Below, piece after piece: positions 8,822-17,721 of a stretch of 64,000 bases of DNA. This DNA comes from Xanthomonas sontii (GTDB taxonomy: Bacteria > Pseudomonadota > Gammaproteobacteria > Xanthomonadales > Xanthomonadaceae). The translations under genes were made by a program, and so were the position numbers. Numbering within the stretch: position 1 is the first letter of the stretch; each line of letters starts with the position of its first letter. Where the stretch lies: the NCBI RefSeq assembly GCF_040529055.1, contig NZ_CP132342.1, positions 2,726,001 through 2,790,000 on the forward strand, written 5' to 3'. A model generated the notes under the pieces. It had not been told where the DNA came from and did not search any database. It was given only the letters and a program-made list of their open reading frames with translations.

Positions 8822-8985
8822 GGCTTTATTTTTGCGTGATATTTGTGCGTGCCATTCAGATATTTATTGTGTGCGCTCGAGATGGTTGATAAATTTAAAG
8901 ATAATCCAGCTTCGACAGAGTTGATGGGTTGCGCCGTCGTCGAAGACGACGAGTATCGGAATGAATTTTTGAAAGGAGCAAGTCC

Positions 8986-9321
8986 ATGAAAAAGTTGCTG
9001 CTGGTGATGCTTTGTTCCACGGCTTGGAGTGCGATGGCTCAATCGCCCCAGGAGCATCTTCGCTATCGGAACGACGATCCGTTCGTGTTCTGTACCGAGG
9101 GCCAGAAGGACCCCGGCAAGTGTTGGGTGCCGCTGCCTCCCTATACCACGGGAGCCTACATGACGATGCCTTATTGTCAGCCCATCAATCCGTACGGAAA
9201 GCCTTGGACGCCGCAAGACTACGATTCGCTCGGGCAGTATCAGCGCGTCTGTCCGCTGGCGTTGAAGTCCGGTGGCTGGACGGGGAAGAAGCCTGCAAAC
9301 ATGTCGCCAACGGAACACTGA
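8986..9321 (+). CDS. Small exported protein of unknown function
   Basis: 111 residues with a good Shine-Dalgarno site (AAAGGAG, 8 nt before the ATG). A Sec signal peptide (MKKLLLVMLCSTAWSAMA|Q) is followed by a short mature protein with four Cys (FVFCTEG, GKCWVP, PYCQP, RVCPL), which could form two disulfides. The middle is rich in Pro and Tyr. I do not recognise the family. It closes the low-GC block behind virB6 and may belong to the secretion locus, but a 164-nt gap separates it from the DUF4189 genes. Confidence 0.7.
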   Translation: MKKLLLVMLCSTAWSAMAQSPQEHLRYRNDDPFVFCTEGQKDPGKCWVPLPPYTTGAYMTMPYCQPINPYGKPWTPQDYDSLGQYQRVCPLALKSGGWTGKKPANMSPTEH

Positions 9322-9442
9322 GCGAGGGCATGCGTGCTGAGGTGTTTTTGCTCGGCTTAACCGAATTGGCCGTCGGCGATCAGGGATGTCGAAACGGTCC
9401 GGGCGCCAAAACTGGCGATTGAGGCCGATGGCGGCGCAGTGC

Positions 9443-9456
9443 TGAATACGTATGCA
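9443..9456 (+). promoter_or_regulatory. Predicted LacI-family operator, site 1 (xgtA)
   Basis: TGAATACGTATGCA, a near-palindrome centred on CG and typical of LacI-family operators. The identical 14 bases occur before the TonB receptor and in the GH97/six-hairpin divergent region. A CTACTCT box that could serve as -10 starts 27 nt after the site. The downstream gene is xgtA. Confidence 0.75.
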
Positions 9457-9548
9457 AGTACCGCTGAGATTCCTGCATCAACGCTACTCTAGCGCAGCGT
9501 TTCGCGTGCCCGTCGCACGCGCGATTTCTGCCCGAAGGGGGGCGTTGC

Positions 9549-11159
9549 ATGTCTCAGTCTCCATGGTGGCGCGGTGCCGTCATCTATCAGATCTATCCGC
9601 GTAGTTTTCTCGACGCCAACGGCGACGGTATCGGCGATTTGCCGGGCATCGTGCGCAAGCTGGACTACATCGCGGCGTTGGGCGTGGATGCGATCTGGAT
9701 CTCGCCGTTCTTCAAGTCGCCGATGGCCGATTTCGGCTACGACATCGCCGACTATCGTGAGGTCGATCCGCTGTTCGGCACCATGGCCGACTTCGATGCC
9801 CTGTTGGCCAAGGCGCATGCGCTGGGCCTGAAGGTGATGATCGACCAGGTGCTCAGTCACACCTCGGTGGAGCACGACTGGTTCAAGGAAAGCCGTCAGA
9901 GCCGCGACAATCCGAAGGCGGATTGGTACGTGTGGGCCGATGCGCGCGAAGACGGGGCGCCGCCCAACAACTGGCTGTCGATCTTCGGTGGCGTGGCGTG
10001 GCAGTGGGAACCGCGCCGCGGGCAGTACTATCTGCACAATTTCCTGGCCTCGCAGCCGGATCTGAACTTCCACAATCCGCAGGTGCAGCAGGCGACGCTG
10101 GACAACGTGGAGTTCTGGCTGGCGCGCGGTGTCGACGGCTTCCGGCTGGACGCGATCAATTTCTGCTTCCACGATCCGCAACTGCGCGACAACCCGCCCA
10201 AACCGCCGGAAAAGCGCGTCGGCCGCGGCTTCAGTCCGGACAATCCGTACGCCTTCCAGTACCACTACTACAACAACACGCAGGCGGAGAACCTGCCGTT
10301 CCTGCAGAAGCTGCGCAGCCTGCTCGACCGCTATCCGGGGACGGTAAGCCTGGGCGAGATCTCGTCGGAGGATTCGCTGGCGACCACGGCCGAATACACC
10401 CGCGCCGGGCACCTGCACATGGGCTACAGCTTCGAATTGCTGACCGACGATTTCAGCGCGGCCTACATCCGCGAGACGGTCTCGCGTCTGGAAGCGGCGA
10501 TGACCGAAGGCTGGCCGTGCTGGGCGATTTCCAATCATGACGTGCAACGCGCGGTCACGCGTTGGGGGCAGGGTGCCGAGACGCCGGCCTTCGCGCGGCT
10601 GCTGATCGCGATGCTGTGTTCGCTGCGCGGCTCGGTCTGCGTCTACCAGGGCGAAGAGCTGGGCCTGGGCGAGGCAGAGGTGCCGTTCGAGGCGCTGCAG
10701 GATCCCTACGGCATCGCATTCTGGCCGAACTTCAAGGGCCGCGATGGGTGCCGGACGCCGCTGCCATGGGATGCCAGCGAGCAAGCCGGTTTCAGCACCG
10801 GGACGCCTTGGTTGCCGATCGCGGCAGCGCATCGCGCACAATCGGTGGCGGCGCAGGAGGCCGACCCGCAGTCGGTCCTGCATGCGATTCGCCAGTTCCT
10901 GGCCTGGCGCAAGCGCCATCCGGCCTTGCTTGAGGGCGACATCGTCTTCCACGAGACGGCCGAGCCCGTGCTGATGTTCCAGCGTCGCCACGCCGCGCAT
11001 CGCTTGCTGCTGGCGTTCAATCTGTCCGCCGAGGCCGCCGACGTGGCGCTGCCTGAGGGCAGCTGGCAGGCGCTGCAGGTGCCGGGCGTGGTCGCGGGTG
11101 CGGTCGAAGAGCGCTTGCGTTTGCCCGGCTATGCGATGGTGTGCCTGCAGGGCGCATGA
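9549..11159 (+). CDS. xgtA: XgtA-type alpha-glucosidase (GH13)
   Basis: Cytoplasmic alpha-1,4-glucosidase/alpha-glucosyltransferase that cleaves maltose and short maltodextrins. It has 536 residues and no signal peptide. The GH13 barrel starts at VIYQIYPRSF. The nucleophile is D201 (GFRLDAI), the acid/base E270 (VSLGEIS) and the third carboxylate D331 (SNHD). D201 and E270 are the numbers I recall for the Xanthomonas campestris XgtA enzyme, and the length is nearly the same. A G-rich ribosome site (AAGGGGGG) precedes the ATG. It stands alone under predicted operator site 1 and would finish degradation of sugars imported by the neighbouring transport genes. Confidence 0.92.
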   Translation: MSQSPWWRGAVIYQIYPRSFLDANGDGIGDLPGIVRKLDYIAALGVDAIWISPFFKSPMADFGYDIADYREVDPLFGTMADFDALLAKAHALGLKVMIDQVLSHTSVEHDWFKESRQSRDNPKADWYVWADAREDGAPPNNWLSIFGGVAWQWEPRRGQYYLHNFLASQPDLNFHNPQVQQATLDNVEFWLARGVDGFRLDAINFCFHDPQLRDNPPKPPEKRVGRGFSPDNPYAFQYHYYNNTQAENLPFLQKLRSLLDRYPGTVSLGEISSEDSLATTAEYTRAGHLHMGYSFELLTDDFSAAYIRETVSRLEAAMTEGWPCWAISNHDVQRAVTRWGQGAETPAFARLLIAMLCSLRGSVCVYQGEELGLGEAEVPFEALQDPYGIAFWPNFKGRDGCRTPLPWDASEQAGFSTGTPWLPIAAAHRAQSVAAQEADPQSVLHAIRQFLAWRKRHPALLEGDIVFHETAEPVLMFQRRHAAHRLLLAFNLSAEAADVALPEGSWQALQVPGVVAGAVEERLRLPGYAMVCLQGA

Positions 11160-12152
11160 GCGGGACCAAATGATTCCTGCGACGGCGGCGTCGCATCCTG
11201 CTGTGTGGCTACGGCACTGCCGAGCTGTTGTTTTGGAAGACAGTCCGGCGTGCATCGCGTCGGATAAGGCCTCATGCATACGACGGACGTGGGCGTTTGT
11301 TGGACGACAAGGATCGCTCTGGAAGTTCAGTGTCCGTAGTAGGCATGTTGCGGTGACCACGCCACGCCGTCTTCGCGGTTTGGCGTGCCCGGTAATCAGG
11401 GCACGCGTCGTCGCCGACAATCACGCCGTCCTGGAACCAAGGCCAGCTCGGAGACTTGCCTTGCTGGCCTACACAACAGACTGCTGCGTCGCTGTCGCTC
11501 TTGCTGCCGGCTAGGCGACGCGGCCACGAATCCGCCGTCATCGCTGCGCTGGTGTCCATCGCGGCAATGTCACCATGTCTGCACGCCAGCCTTTGTGATC
11601 TGAAACGCCGCTTTTCCAGCGACGCCACTTGGTCTCAATCTCGCGGCCTCCTGGCTGAGACCCATCGTTGAAGATGGTGCTGCTCACCTCGGTCAGTTGC
11701 CGCAGTATCGATTCGGCCCGGATGCATGGTCCGTGGCGCGGTCGGGCCGCCCAGTTCGGAGTTCAGCAATGAATGTCCAGGCATGGCGCTTTCTGGCACG
11801 CAAAGGGCTTGGGCCATGCACTCCTGAAGTGCGTTTTTTTTCGGCGAAGCGGCCATTTCGCGCGCTCGCGGCTTTTTTGTCGGGAACTTCGCGGACGCGG
11901 CGAGATCTCCATCAGTTCCCGCACGATCGCTTTCTGTAAATCTGCTCGCAGGCGAAGGTGCTGGTGTGCGCCCTCCAGGCCGCTCGTCTTGATCCCGATC
12001 GGCAAACCAGATCGTCGCCGCTGCTCGATCCTGATCTCATCGTTTTCTCGTCGGCCACCGCGGCATTTGACGCAACCGTCCGCGGCAACCGCCCCAACGA
12101 AAACGCCCGCCGGGTGCGCCGGCGGGCGTCGTCTGCAGCCTCTACGCGGGAC
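11160..12152. other. Intergenic stretch without a recognisable gene
   Basis: Nearly 1 kb between xgtA and the convergent TonB receptor gene. Short open frames exist on both strands but none has a ribosome site, family motif or typical codon bias. Composition is less GC-rich than the flanking genes. The only structure I can support is the terminator near 12104-12128. Confidence 0.5.
12104..12128 (-). terminator. Intrinsic terminator of the TonB receptor gene
   Basis: A 10-bp perfect stem, CGCCCGCCGG / CCGGCGGGCG, with a 5-nt loop. On the minus strand it is followed by TTTTCG. It lies 25 nt beyond the receptor stop codon. Confidence 0.85.
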
Positions 12153-14903
12153 TCAGAACTTGTAGTTCACGCCCAGCATGTAGGTGCGTCCCCATTCGAC
12201 GTACTCCAGCGGGCGATCCTTGGTGCCGGCGTAGGTGCGGTAGGGCGAGTTGGTCAGGTTGCTCGCCTGCAGCAGCAGGCTCAGCCCGGCCAGGGTGCTG
12301 CCGTCGGCGAAGGTGTAGCTGACCTGCGCGTCGGTGACGTTCTCGCCGACGACGTAGCGCAGCGTGCGGTTGCCGTTGAAGTTGCCGATCTCGCCGATGA
12401 AGTCCGACCGCCGCCGCTGGCTGACGCGTGCCTCGAAGCCGTTGCGCTCGTAGTAGGCGGTGAAGTTGTACACGCGCTTGGACAGGCCGGGCAGGTCGAT
12501 CGGCGCCGAGCCCACGCTGGAGGCGCTTTCGGGATCGACGATCTTGATGTCGCTGTCGTTGAACGTGGCACTGGCCTGGATGCCGAAGCCGCGCAGGCTG
12601 TCGGTGAACATGTCCAACGGCAGCGAGGCGGTCAACTCGAGTCCGCGCAGGGTGCCGCCCTTGCCGTTCTGCGGCGAGGAGAAGGTGCCGGTGGTCTGCA
12701 CCGGCACGGTCATGTTGGGCGGCCGAACGTAGCTGGCGAGCAGGGCGGAGAAGTCGTAATCGTCGCGCGATTGCGTGTAGATGTAGCTCTTCAGGTCCTT
12801 GTAGAACACCGCGGCGGCCACGTAGGCCTTCTCGCCGAAGTACTTCTCGTACGACAGGTCCAGCGCGTTGGCGCGCCACGGGTCGAGCAGGGGATTGCCG
12901 CCGCTGCCGCCGGGCTTGCCGGTGGAGGTGTCCACGCCGAAATCCAGGCCGGCGCGCATCTGGTCCACGCGCGGCCGCGCCACCTGCTTGGCCGCGGCGA
13001 AGCGCAGGGTCTGCTGGTGCGGGAACAGGAAGGCCAGGTTGAGGCTCGGCAGCCAATCGTTGTAGGTCTTGCCGGCGTCGATCGGCAGCACGTTCTGGCC
13101 GGCCGGACGGGACTGGTCGAAGTAGCTGGACTGCGAGCTCTGGTCGGCGTGCTGCAACTGCACGCCGATGTTGCCGCGCACGCCGACCTCGCCGATGTCG
13201 GTGTTGATGTTGGCGCGGAGCCAGGCCGTGGTGATCTTCTCCTGCACCGTCCAGGACTTCGGAATCAGGTAGTCCAGATTGGTGACCGGGTTGAAGGTCA
13301 TGTAGCGCGAGACCGCCGCCGGCACGTTCCAGGCCGGGATGGTGCCGATGCCGGCGAAGCCGAGGTTGACCGGGTCGTACTGCAGATCGCTGGCGATGCT
13401 GGTGTCGCCTTGCGCGCCGAGCAGGATGTTGCCTTCGGCCTGGGTCTTCTGCTTGCGGCGGTCGGCGTAGTTCACGCCCACGTCGATGTCCGAGAACCAG
13501 GTCAGCGCCTGCGGCGCCGGCAGCGTCGCCGCCAAGCGGCCACCCTTCAGCCGGTCCTCGACCTCCGGCACCTTGCCGTAGCCGGAGCCGTAGATGGTGT
13601 TGGTCAGGAACAGGTTGTTCGGGTCGGAGTAGTCGCGGCCGGGTGTGATCTGCGAGAAGCCATTCGGCTTGACCACGAGACCGACCGTGTCCAGCTGCGG
13701 CATCGGCACCAGCTGCAGGTTGTTCTCCAGGTTCAGCTCCTTGCGGGTGGCCTTGGAGTAGTTCAGGTCGGCCATCAGGCGCACGCTGCCGAGGTTGAAC
13801 TCGTTGTTCCAGCCGAATGCGTCGATCTTGTCCTTGCGCTTGTTGTACATGCCGCGCACCAGCGGATACACGCCGCTGGCGGTGCCGCCGGTGAAGCTGC
13901 CGCTGGCGTCGACCTGCGGATTGGTGATCAGCAGGCCGGGCGTGTAGCCGCCGTTGTAGTTGCTGAGATTGACCTCGAACTGGTTGGCGGTGTCGATCTG
14001 CTCGGCTTCGGTATGGAATGCGTCGAAGGTGCTGGTCCAACTGCTGGACGGACGGAACTGCACGGTCGCCATCACGCCGTCGCGCTTGTTGTTGCCGGTG
14101 CGGCGCAGCGCCTTGATGCCGTCGGAGAAGTAGGTGCCAGGCGCCACGCCGGGACGGCTGCCGCTGTCGGTGTTCTGCGTGGTCCACGGCTCGTACAGGC
14201 CGACCTGGTTCTCCTGGATGGGCATGTCGCTGTGGGCATAGCCGATCGAGAAGCCCAGGGTGTTGTCCAGGAACTGGTCGATGTAGCTGGCGCTGAAGCG
14301 GTTGCCGAAGGCGTCGACGTTGGCGGCCTTGCCGAGCGAGCTCTTCTGCAGGCGGCCGCTGACGGCGATCACCCGGTCCGGGAAGCTCAGCGGACGCACG
14401 GTCTGCATGTCGATGGTGCCGGACAGGCCCTGGCCGACCAGGCCGGCATCGGGCGTCTTGTACACGGTCACGCCGTTGACCAGCTCCGACGGGTACTGAT
14501 CGAACTCGACGCTGCGGTTGTCGCCGGTGCTGACCACTTCGCGGCCGTTGAGCAGGGTGGTGGCGAAGTCGGGCGACAGGCCGCGCACGCTGATCACCTG
14601 GGCGCGGCCGGCGACGCGCTGCGCGGCCAGGCCGGGCAGGCGCCCGAGCGATTCGGCGATGCTCACGTCCGGCAGCTTGCCGATGTCTTCGGCCGAGATC
14701 GCTTCGACGATGGACGTCGAATCCTGCTTGATCGCGATGGCGTTCTCGATGCCGCGGCGGATGCCGGTCACCTGGACCTTGTCCAGTTCGGTGACCGGAT
14801 CGTTGGATGTGGTGGCGGTGGTCTCGGACTGTGCCGCAGCCAGCATCGGCGTCATCGCGACGGCCAGCGCCAGCGTCAGCGCGTTGCGCTTGTGGTTCAA
14901 CAT
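12153..14903 (-). CDS. TonB-dependent receptor, predicted maltodextrin importer
   Basis: Outer-membrane beta-barrel transporter driven by TonB, 916 residues. The start at 14903 has GGAGGGG just upstream; a longer upstream frame is Arg-rich and not credible. A signal peptide ends near MLAAAQ. The region DKVQVTGIRRGIENAIAIKQ is the TonB-box/plug start typical of the large xanthomonad carbohydrate receptors, and the plug continues through VRGLSPDFATTLLNGRE. The barrel ends in Phe (LGVNYKF). Flanking glycosidases and the shared operator indicate a maltodextrin or starch oligosaccharide substrate, by analogy with the Caulobacter MalA system. Confidence 0.93.
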   Translation of the reverse strand: MLNHKRNALTLALAVAMTPMLAAAQSETTATTSNDPVTELDKVQVTGIRRGIENAIAIKQDSTSIVEAISAEDIGKLPDVSIAESLGRLPGLAAQRVAGRAQVISVRGLSPDFATTLLNGREVVSTGDNRSVEFDQYPSELVNGVTVYKTPDAGLVGQGLSGTIDMQTVRPLSFPDRVIAVSGRLQKSSLGKAANVDAFGNRFSASYIDQFLDNTLGFSIGYAHSDMPIQENQVGLYEPWTTQNTDSGSRPGVAPGTYFSDGIKALRRTGNNKRDGVMATVQFRPSSSWTSTFDAFHTEAEQIDTANQFEVNLSNYNGGYTPGLLITNPQVDASGSFTGGTASGVYPLVRGMYNKRKDKIDAFGWNNEFNLGSVRLMADLNYSKATRKELNLENNLQLVPMPQLDTVGLVVKPNGFSQITPGRDYSDPNNLFLTNTIYGSGYGKVPEVEDRLKGGRLAATLPAPQALTWFSDIDVGVNYADRRKQKTQAEGNILLGAQGDTSIASDLQYDPVNLGFAGIGTIPAWNVPAAVSRYMTFNPVTNLDYLIPKSWTVQEKITTAWLRANINTDIGEVGVRGNIGVQLQHADQSSQSSYFDQSRPAGQNVLPIDAGKTYNDWLPSLNLAFLFPHQQTLRFAAAKQVARPRVDQMRAGLDFGVDTSTGKPGGSGGNPLLDPWRANALDLSYEKYFGEKAYVAAAVFYKDLKSYIYTQSRDDYDFSALLASYVRPPNMTVPVQTTGTFSSPQNGKGGTLRGLELTASLPLDMFTDSLRGFGIQASATFNDSDIKIVDPESASSVGSAPIDLPGLSKRVYNFTAYYERNGFEARVSQRRRSDFIGEIGNFNGNRTLRYVVGENVTDAQVSYTFADGSTLAGLSLLLQASNLTNSPYRTYAGTKDRPLEYVEWGRTYMLGVNYKF

Positions 14904-15037
14904 TTTCCCCTCCCAGGCAATGTTGTCTTGCGAATGTCTGAACCGGCGAGGCGGCCGGATGTGCGTGTCGCGCAGCCGCAGGGCGGTGTCGCGATTGCGC
15001 TGTATGGTAGACACGCGGCTTCGTCGCGAACGTCCGC

Positions 15038-15051
15038 TGCATACGTATTCA
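15038..15051 (-). promoter_or_regulatory. Predicted LacI-family operator, site 2 (TonB receptor)
   Basis: On the minus strand this reads TGAATACGTATGCA, identical to sites 1 and 3. Transcribing towards the receptor, a CTACCAT box (15004-15010 on the complement) begins 27 nt after the site, the same layout as the other two promoters. Confidence 0.78.
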
Positions 15052-15067
15052 CTGGCCTGCATCGCAT

Positions 15068-15081
15068 TGGAAGCGCTTTCA
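15068..15081. promoter_or_regulatory. Second LacI-type palindrome before the TonB receptor
   Basis: TGGAAGCGCTTTCA has a perfect AAGCGCTT core, the shape of a classical LacI/GalR-family operator but different from the 14-bp motif repeated in this locus. It sits 16 nt further upstream of the receptor than site 2, in the 485-nt gap between the GH97 and receptor genes. A second regulator may act here. Confidence 0.5.
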
Positions 15082-15388
15082 GGATCGCAATGTCGTGCGC
15101 GCGCCGCTACGCCGGTGCCGCGGCGAGCATGCGCGTGCTTCATGCAGCTGACGTCGTGCTGCATGCACATTCGGGTACTGCACTGAGAGTGATGCCAGGG
15201 AGTACGCCGGCATGCGGACGTCGGGCGAGCTTGCAGATGGCACGACATGGTTTGGCGGACGCGCCGGGCCGCTGACCTGCCGCGCACGATGGCGCGGCGC
15301 CGCAGAGGCGAGCGCCGTGATCCGGCATGGCGAGTGCATGCCTCCGCCGCTGTGCTGCCGGCGGTGCCGCGTGCCGCATGGTGGTGCG

Positions 15389-17482
15389 TCAGCGCGATGC
15401 CGCCGTGCCAGCGGAGGCCGGCGCCGGGTCCAGCGGGACGAAACGGATCGCCTGGCCGCCGCCGGGCGCCAGCTTCACCTGCAACTGATCGCGGCTGGTG
15501 ACCATGCGCTGCTCGCGCACGAAGTCGAACGGATTGTGCTGGTAATCGGCGGCGTCGCCGTCGCGGTAGATCTCGGCGCGATAGCGTACGCCGGGTTCGA
15601 GGAAGCTCAGCGCGATCGGCAGCACGCGGCCGTGCTCGTCGGTGATGCTGCCGAGAAACCAGTCGCGGCTGTGGCGGTCCTTGCGCACGATGGTCACGTA
15701 ATCGCCGATCTCGCCGTCGAGCACGCGGCTGTCGTCCCAGTCCACCGCCACGTCCTCGATGAAGCGGAACGCGTCGCGGTGCTGCAGGTAGTGCTCGGGC
15801 AGGTCGGCCGCCATCTGGATCGGGCTGTACAGGGTCACGTACAGCGCCAGTTGCCGCGCCAGCGTGCTCGGAATCGCGCGTCCGCCGCGGCCCGTCAGGC
15901 TGAGGATACCGGGGGTGTAGTCCATCGGCCCGGCCAGCATCCGCGTGAACACCAGGTTCACTTCGTGCTCCGGCGGGTTCGGCGGCTCGCCCCAGGCGTT
16001 GTACTCCATGCCGCGTGCGCCTTCGCGCGAGAGCCAGTTCGGGTAGGTGCGACGCAGGCCGGTGTCCTTGATCGGCTCATGGGCGTTGACCGACAGGTGG
16101 CGCTTGGCGGCTTCCTCCACCACCTTGAGATGGTGGCGGGCCATGAACTGGCCGTCGTGCCATTCGCGCAACAGCGGGCCGCCGGCAGGATTGCGCCGGT
16201 CCACCTGGCCGTCGTCGCAGACGTAACCGGTCTTGAAGGTGTCCACGCCCAGCCGCGCGTACAGGTCCAGCGCCGCATCGAGCTGGTCTTCGTAGTGTTC
16301 CACCGCGCAGCCGGTCTCGTGGTGACCGATCAGGTGCACGCCCTTCTTCGCCGCGTAGGCGCTGAGCGCATCGATGTCGAAGTCCGCGGTGGCACGGGTG
16401 AAGTCGAAGTCGTCGCCGTTGCCGACCCAGTTGCCGTCCCAGCCGGGGTTCCAGCCTTCGACCAGCACGCCACGAAAGCCGTGCGCTGCGGCGAAGTCGA
16501 TGTAGCGGCGGGTGTTGGCGGTGGTGGCGGCATGCCTGGGGCCGCGCGCCCAGGTGTCCTGGTTCAAGTGCATCGACCACCACACGCCGATGTACTTGGC
16601 CGGGTGCACCCAACTCACGTCGCCCAGCGCGTTGGGTTCGTTGAGGTTGAGGATCAGGTTGGAATCGACCAGGCCACCGGCGGTGTCGCTGATCTGCAGC
16701 GTGCGCCACGGCGTGTCGAAGGGCAGGGACCGGCGCACCTTCCAGCCTTCCGCCGACGGCGACAGTTGCGCGTGCAGGCGCTGGCCTTCGCCGCGGCGCA
16801 ACCACATCCCGGCGTAATCGACCAGGGCGGCCTCGTGGATGGCCAGGTGCAGGCCGTCCTGGCTGCGCAGGGTGAACGGCGTGTGCGCCAGCGGCACTTC
16901 GCGCAGCGGCGTGCGCCGGTACAGGTATTCGTAGTGGATGGGCGCGCCGGCGGGAATCCACCAGGCGGTCGCCTCGGGGACGATGTCGAACTCGGTGAGT
17001 TCCTCGTCGATGATCGCTTCCTGCAGTCCGGCCTGTTGCGGAAAGCTGTAGCGGAAGCCGAGCCCGTCGTCGTAGACGCGGAACACCACCGCGAAGCGAC
17101 GCTGGCGGCCGCCGCGCTCGCCCAGCTCCACGCGCAGCTCGTTGTAGTGGTTGCGCACGTAGCGGCGCTCGCCCCATGGCTGTTCCCAGGTCTCGTCGAC
17201 GCTGCGGCTGTGCTGGTCCAGCACCGCCAGGTCGCGATCCAGCGCGCCGTCGCGCAACTGAAAGCCCAGCCGCGATTCGCCGATCACCGCCTCGCCCAGC
17301 CGCTGCACGCGATAGCTGGGGCGGCCTTCGTCCAGTTGCAGGGAGACGCGCAGGATCTTGCCCGGCGAGTCCACGCGGGCCACCGTCTGCGGCGCGGCGT
17401 GCAGGCATGGCGCAACGCACCACAACACGCTCGCCAGCAACGACGGTAGACGCAGGCGCGACAGGACCTCAAACAGCGGCAT
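15389..17482 (-). CDS. GH97-family alpha-glucosidase (SusB-like), exported
   Basis: Predicted periplasmic exo-acting alpha-glucosidase releasing glucose from maltodextrins, 697 residues. The start at 17482 follows GGAGGGG. A Sec signal ends near CLHAA (about residue 30). The N-terminal beta-sandwich (to about 270) and TIM barrel follow the GH97 plan. Family features include GWNPGWDGNW, the Asp/Glu-rich FDIDALSAYAAKKGVHLIGHHETG region, NAHEPIKDTG and MEYNAWGEP. The acidic residues in the last two motifs are candidates for the inverting-type catalytic Glu residues; I cannot align them exactly. It is divergent from the six-hairpin gene, with operator site 3 between them. Confidence 0.9.
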   Translation of the reverse strand: MPLFEVLSRLRLPSLLASVLWCVAPCLHAAPQTVARVDSPGKILRVSLQLDEGRPSYRVQRLGEAVIGESRLGFQLRDGALDRDLAVLDQHSRSVDETWEQPWGERRYVRNHYNELRVELGERGGRQRRFAVVFRVYDDGLGFRYSFPQQAGLQEAIIDEELTEFDIVPEATAWWIPAGAPIHYEYLYRRTPLREVPLAHTPFTLRSQDGLHLAIHEAALVDYAGMWLRRGEGQRLHAQLSPSAEGWKVRRSLPFDTPWRTLQISDTAGGLVDSNLILNLNEPNALGDVSWVHPAKYIGVWWSMHLNQDTWARGPRHAATTANTRRYIDFAAAHGFRGVLVEGWNPGWDGNWVGNGDDFDFTRATADFDIDALSAYAAKKGVHLIGHHETGCAVEHYEDQLDAALDLYARLGVDTFKTGYVCDDGQVDRRNPAGGPLLREWHDGQFMARHHLKVVEEAAKRHLSVNAHEPIKDTGLRRTYPNWLSREGARGMEYNAWGEPPNPPEHEVNLVFTRMLAGPMDYTPGILSLTGRGGRAIPSTLARQLALYVTLYSPIQMAADLPEHYLQHRDAFRFIEDVAVDWDDSRVLDGEIGDYVTIVRKDRHSRDWFLGSITDEHGRVLPIALSFLEPGVRYRAEIYRDGDAADYQHNPFDFVREQRMVTSRDQLQVKLAPGGGQAIRFVPLDPAPASAGTAASR

Positions 17483-17555
17483 GTCCCCTCCCAGGGCGAC
17501 CGTGGCAGCGCATCGACTATAGCGAGGCGGTCCGCGGCCGCCGTGGCGCATGCGA

Positions 17556-17569
17556 TGAATACGTATGCA
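17556..17569 (+). promoter_or_regulatory. Predicted LacI-family operator, site 3 (divergent promoter)
   Basis: TGAATACGTATGCA, identical to sites 1 and 2, in the 239-nt region between the divergent GH97 and six-hairpin genes. A CTACCAT box starts 26 nt downstream on the plus strand. One site could repress both directions. Confidence 0.78.
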
Positions 17570-17721
17570 ACTGCACGCGTCGCGGTGCCGCCCGTCTACC
17601 ATGTCCGCAGCGCCCCGCGATGCGGAGGCGGCGACCGCAGCGCCGGCGTGCCGGCCTGCGCTTCCACCATGCAGGCAAAGAGGGAGGGAGGTCGATCGGT
17701 GCGAGCCGGTCTGCCGCTTCG

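Noticed and set aside
11272..11628. Possible 118-residue minus-strand gene in the large intergenic gap
   Set aside because: No ribosome site, no recognisable fold or motif, and atypical amino-acid composition.
12142..15042. A 966-codon open frame on the minus strand overlapping the TonB receptor
   Set aside because: It is an Arg/Gln/Pro-rich antisense-type shadow in high-GC DNA. The overlapping receptor frame has a signal peptide, plug, barrel and a strong ribosome site.
11958..15275. An 1105-codon plus-strand frame opposite the TonB receptor
   Set aside because: No family motif or ribosome site; it is explained by codon bias of the gene on the other strand.
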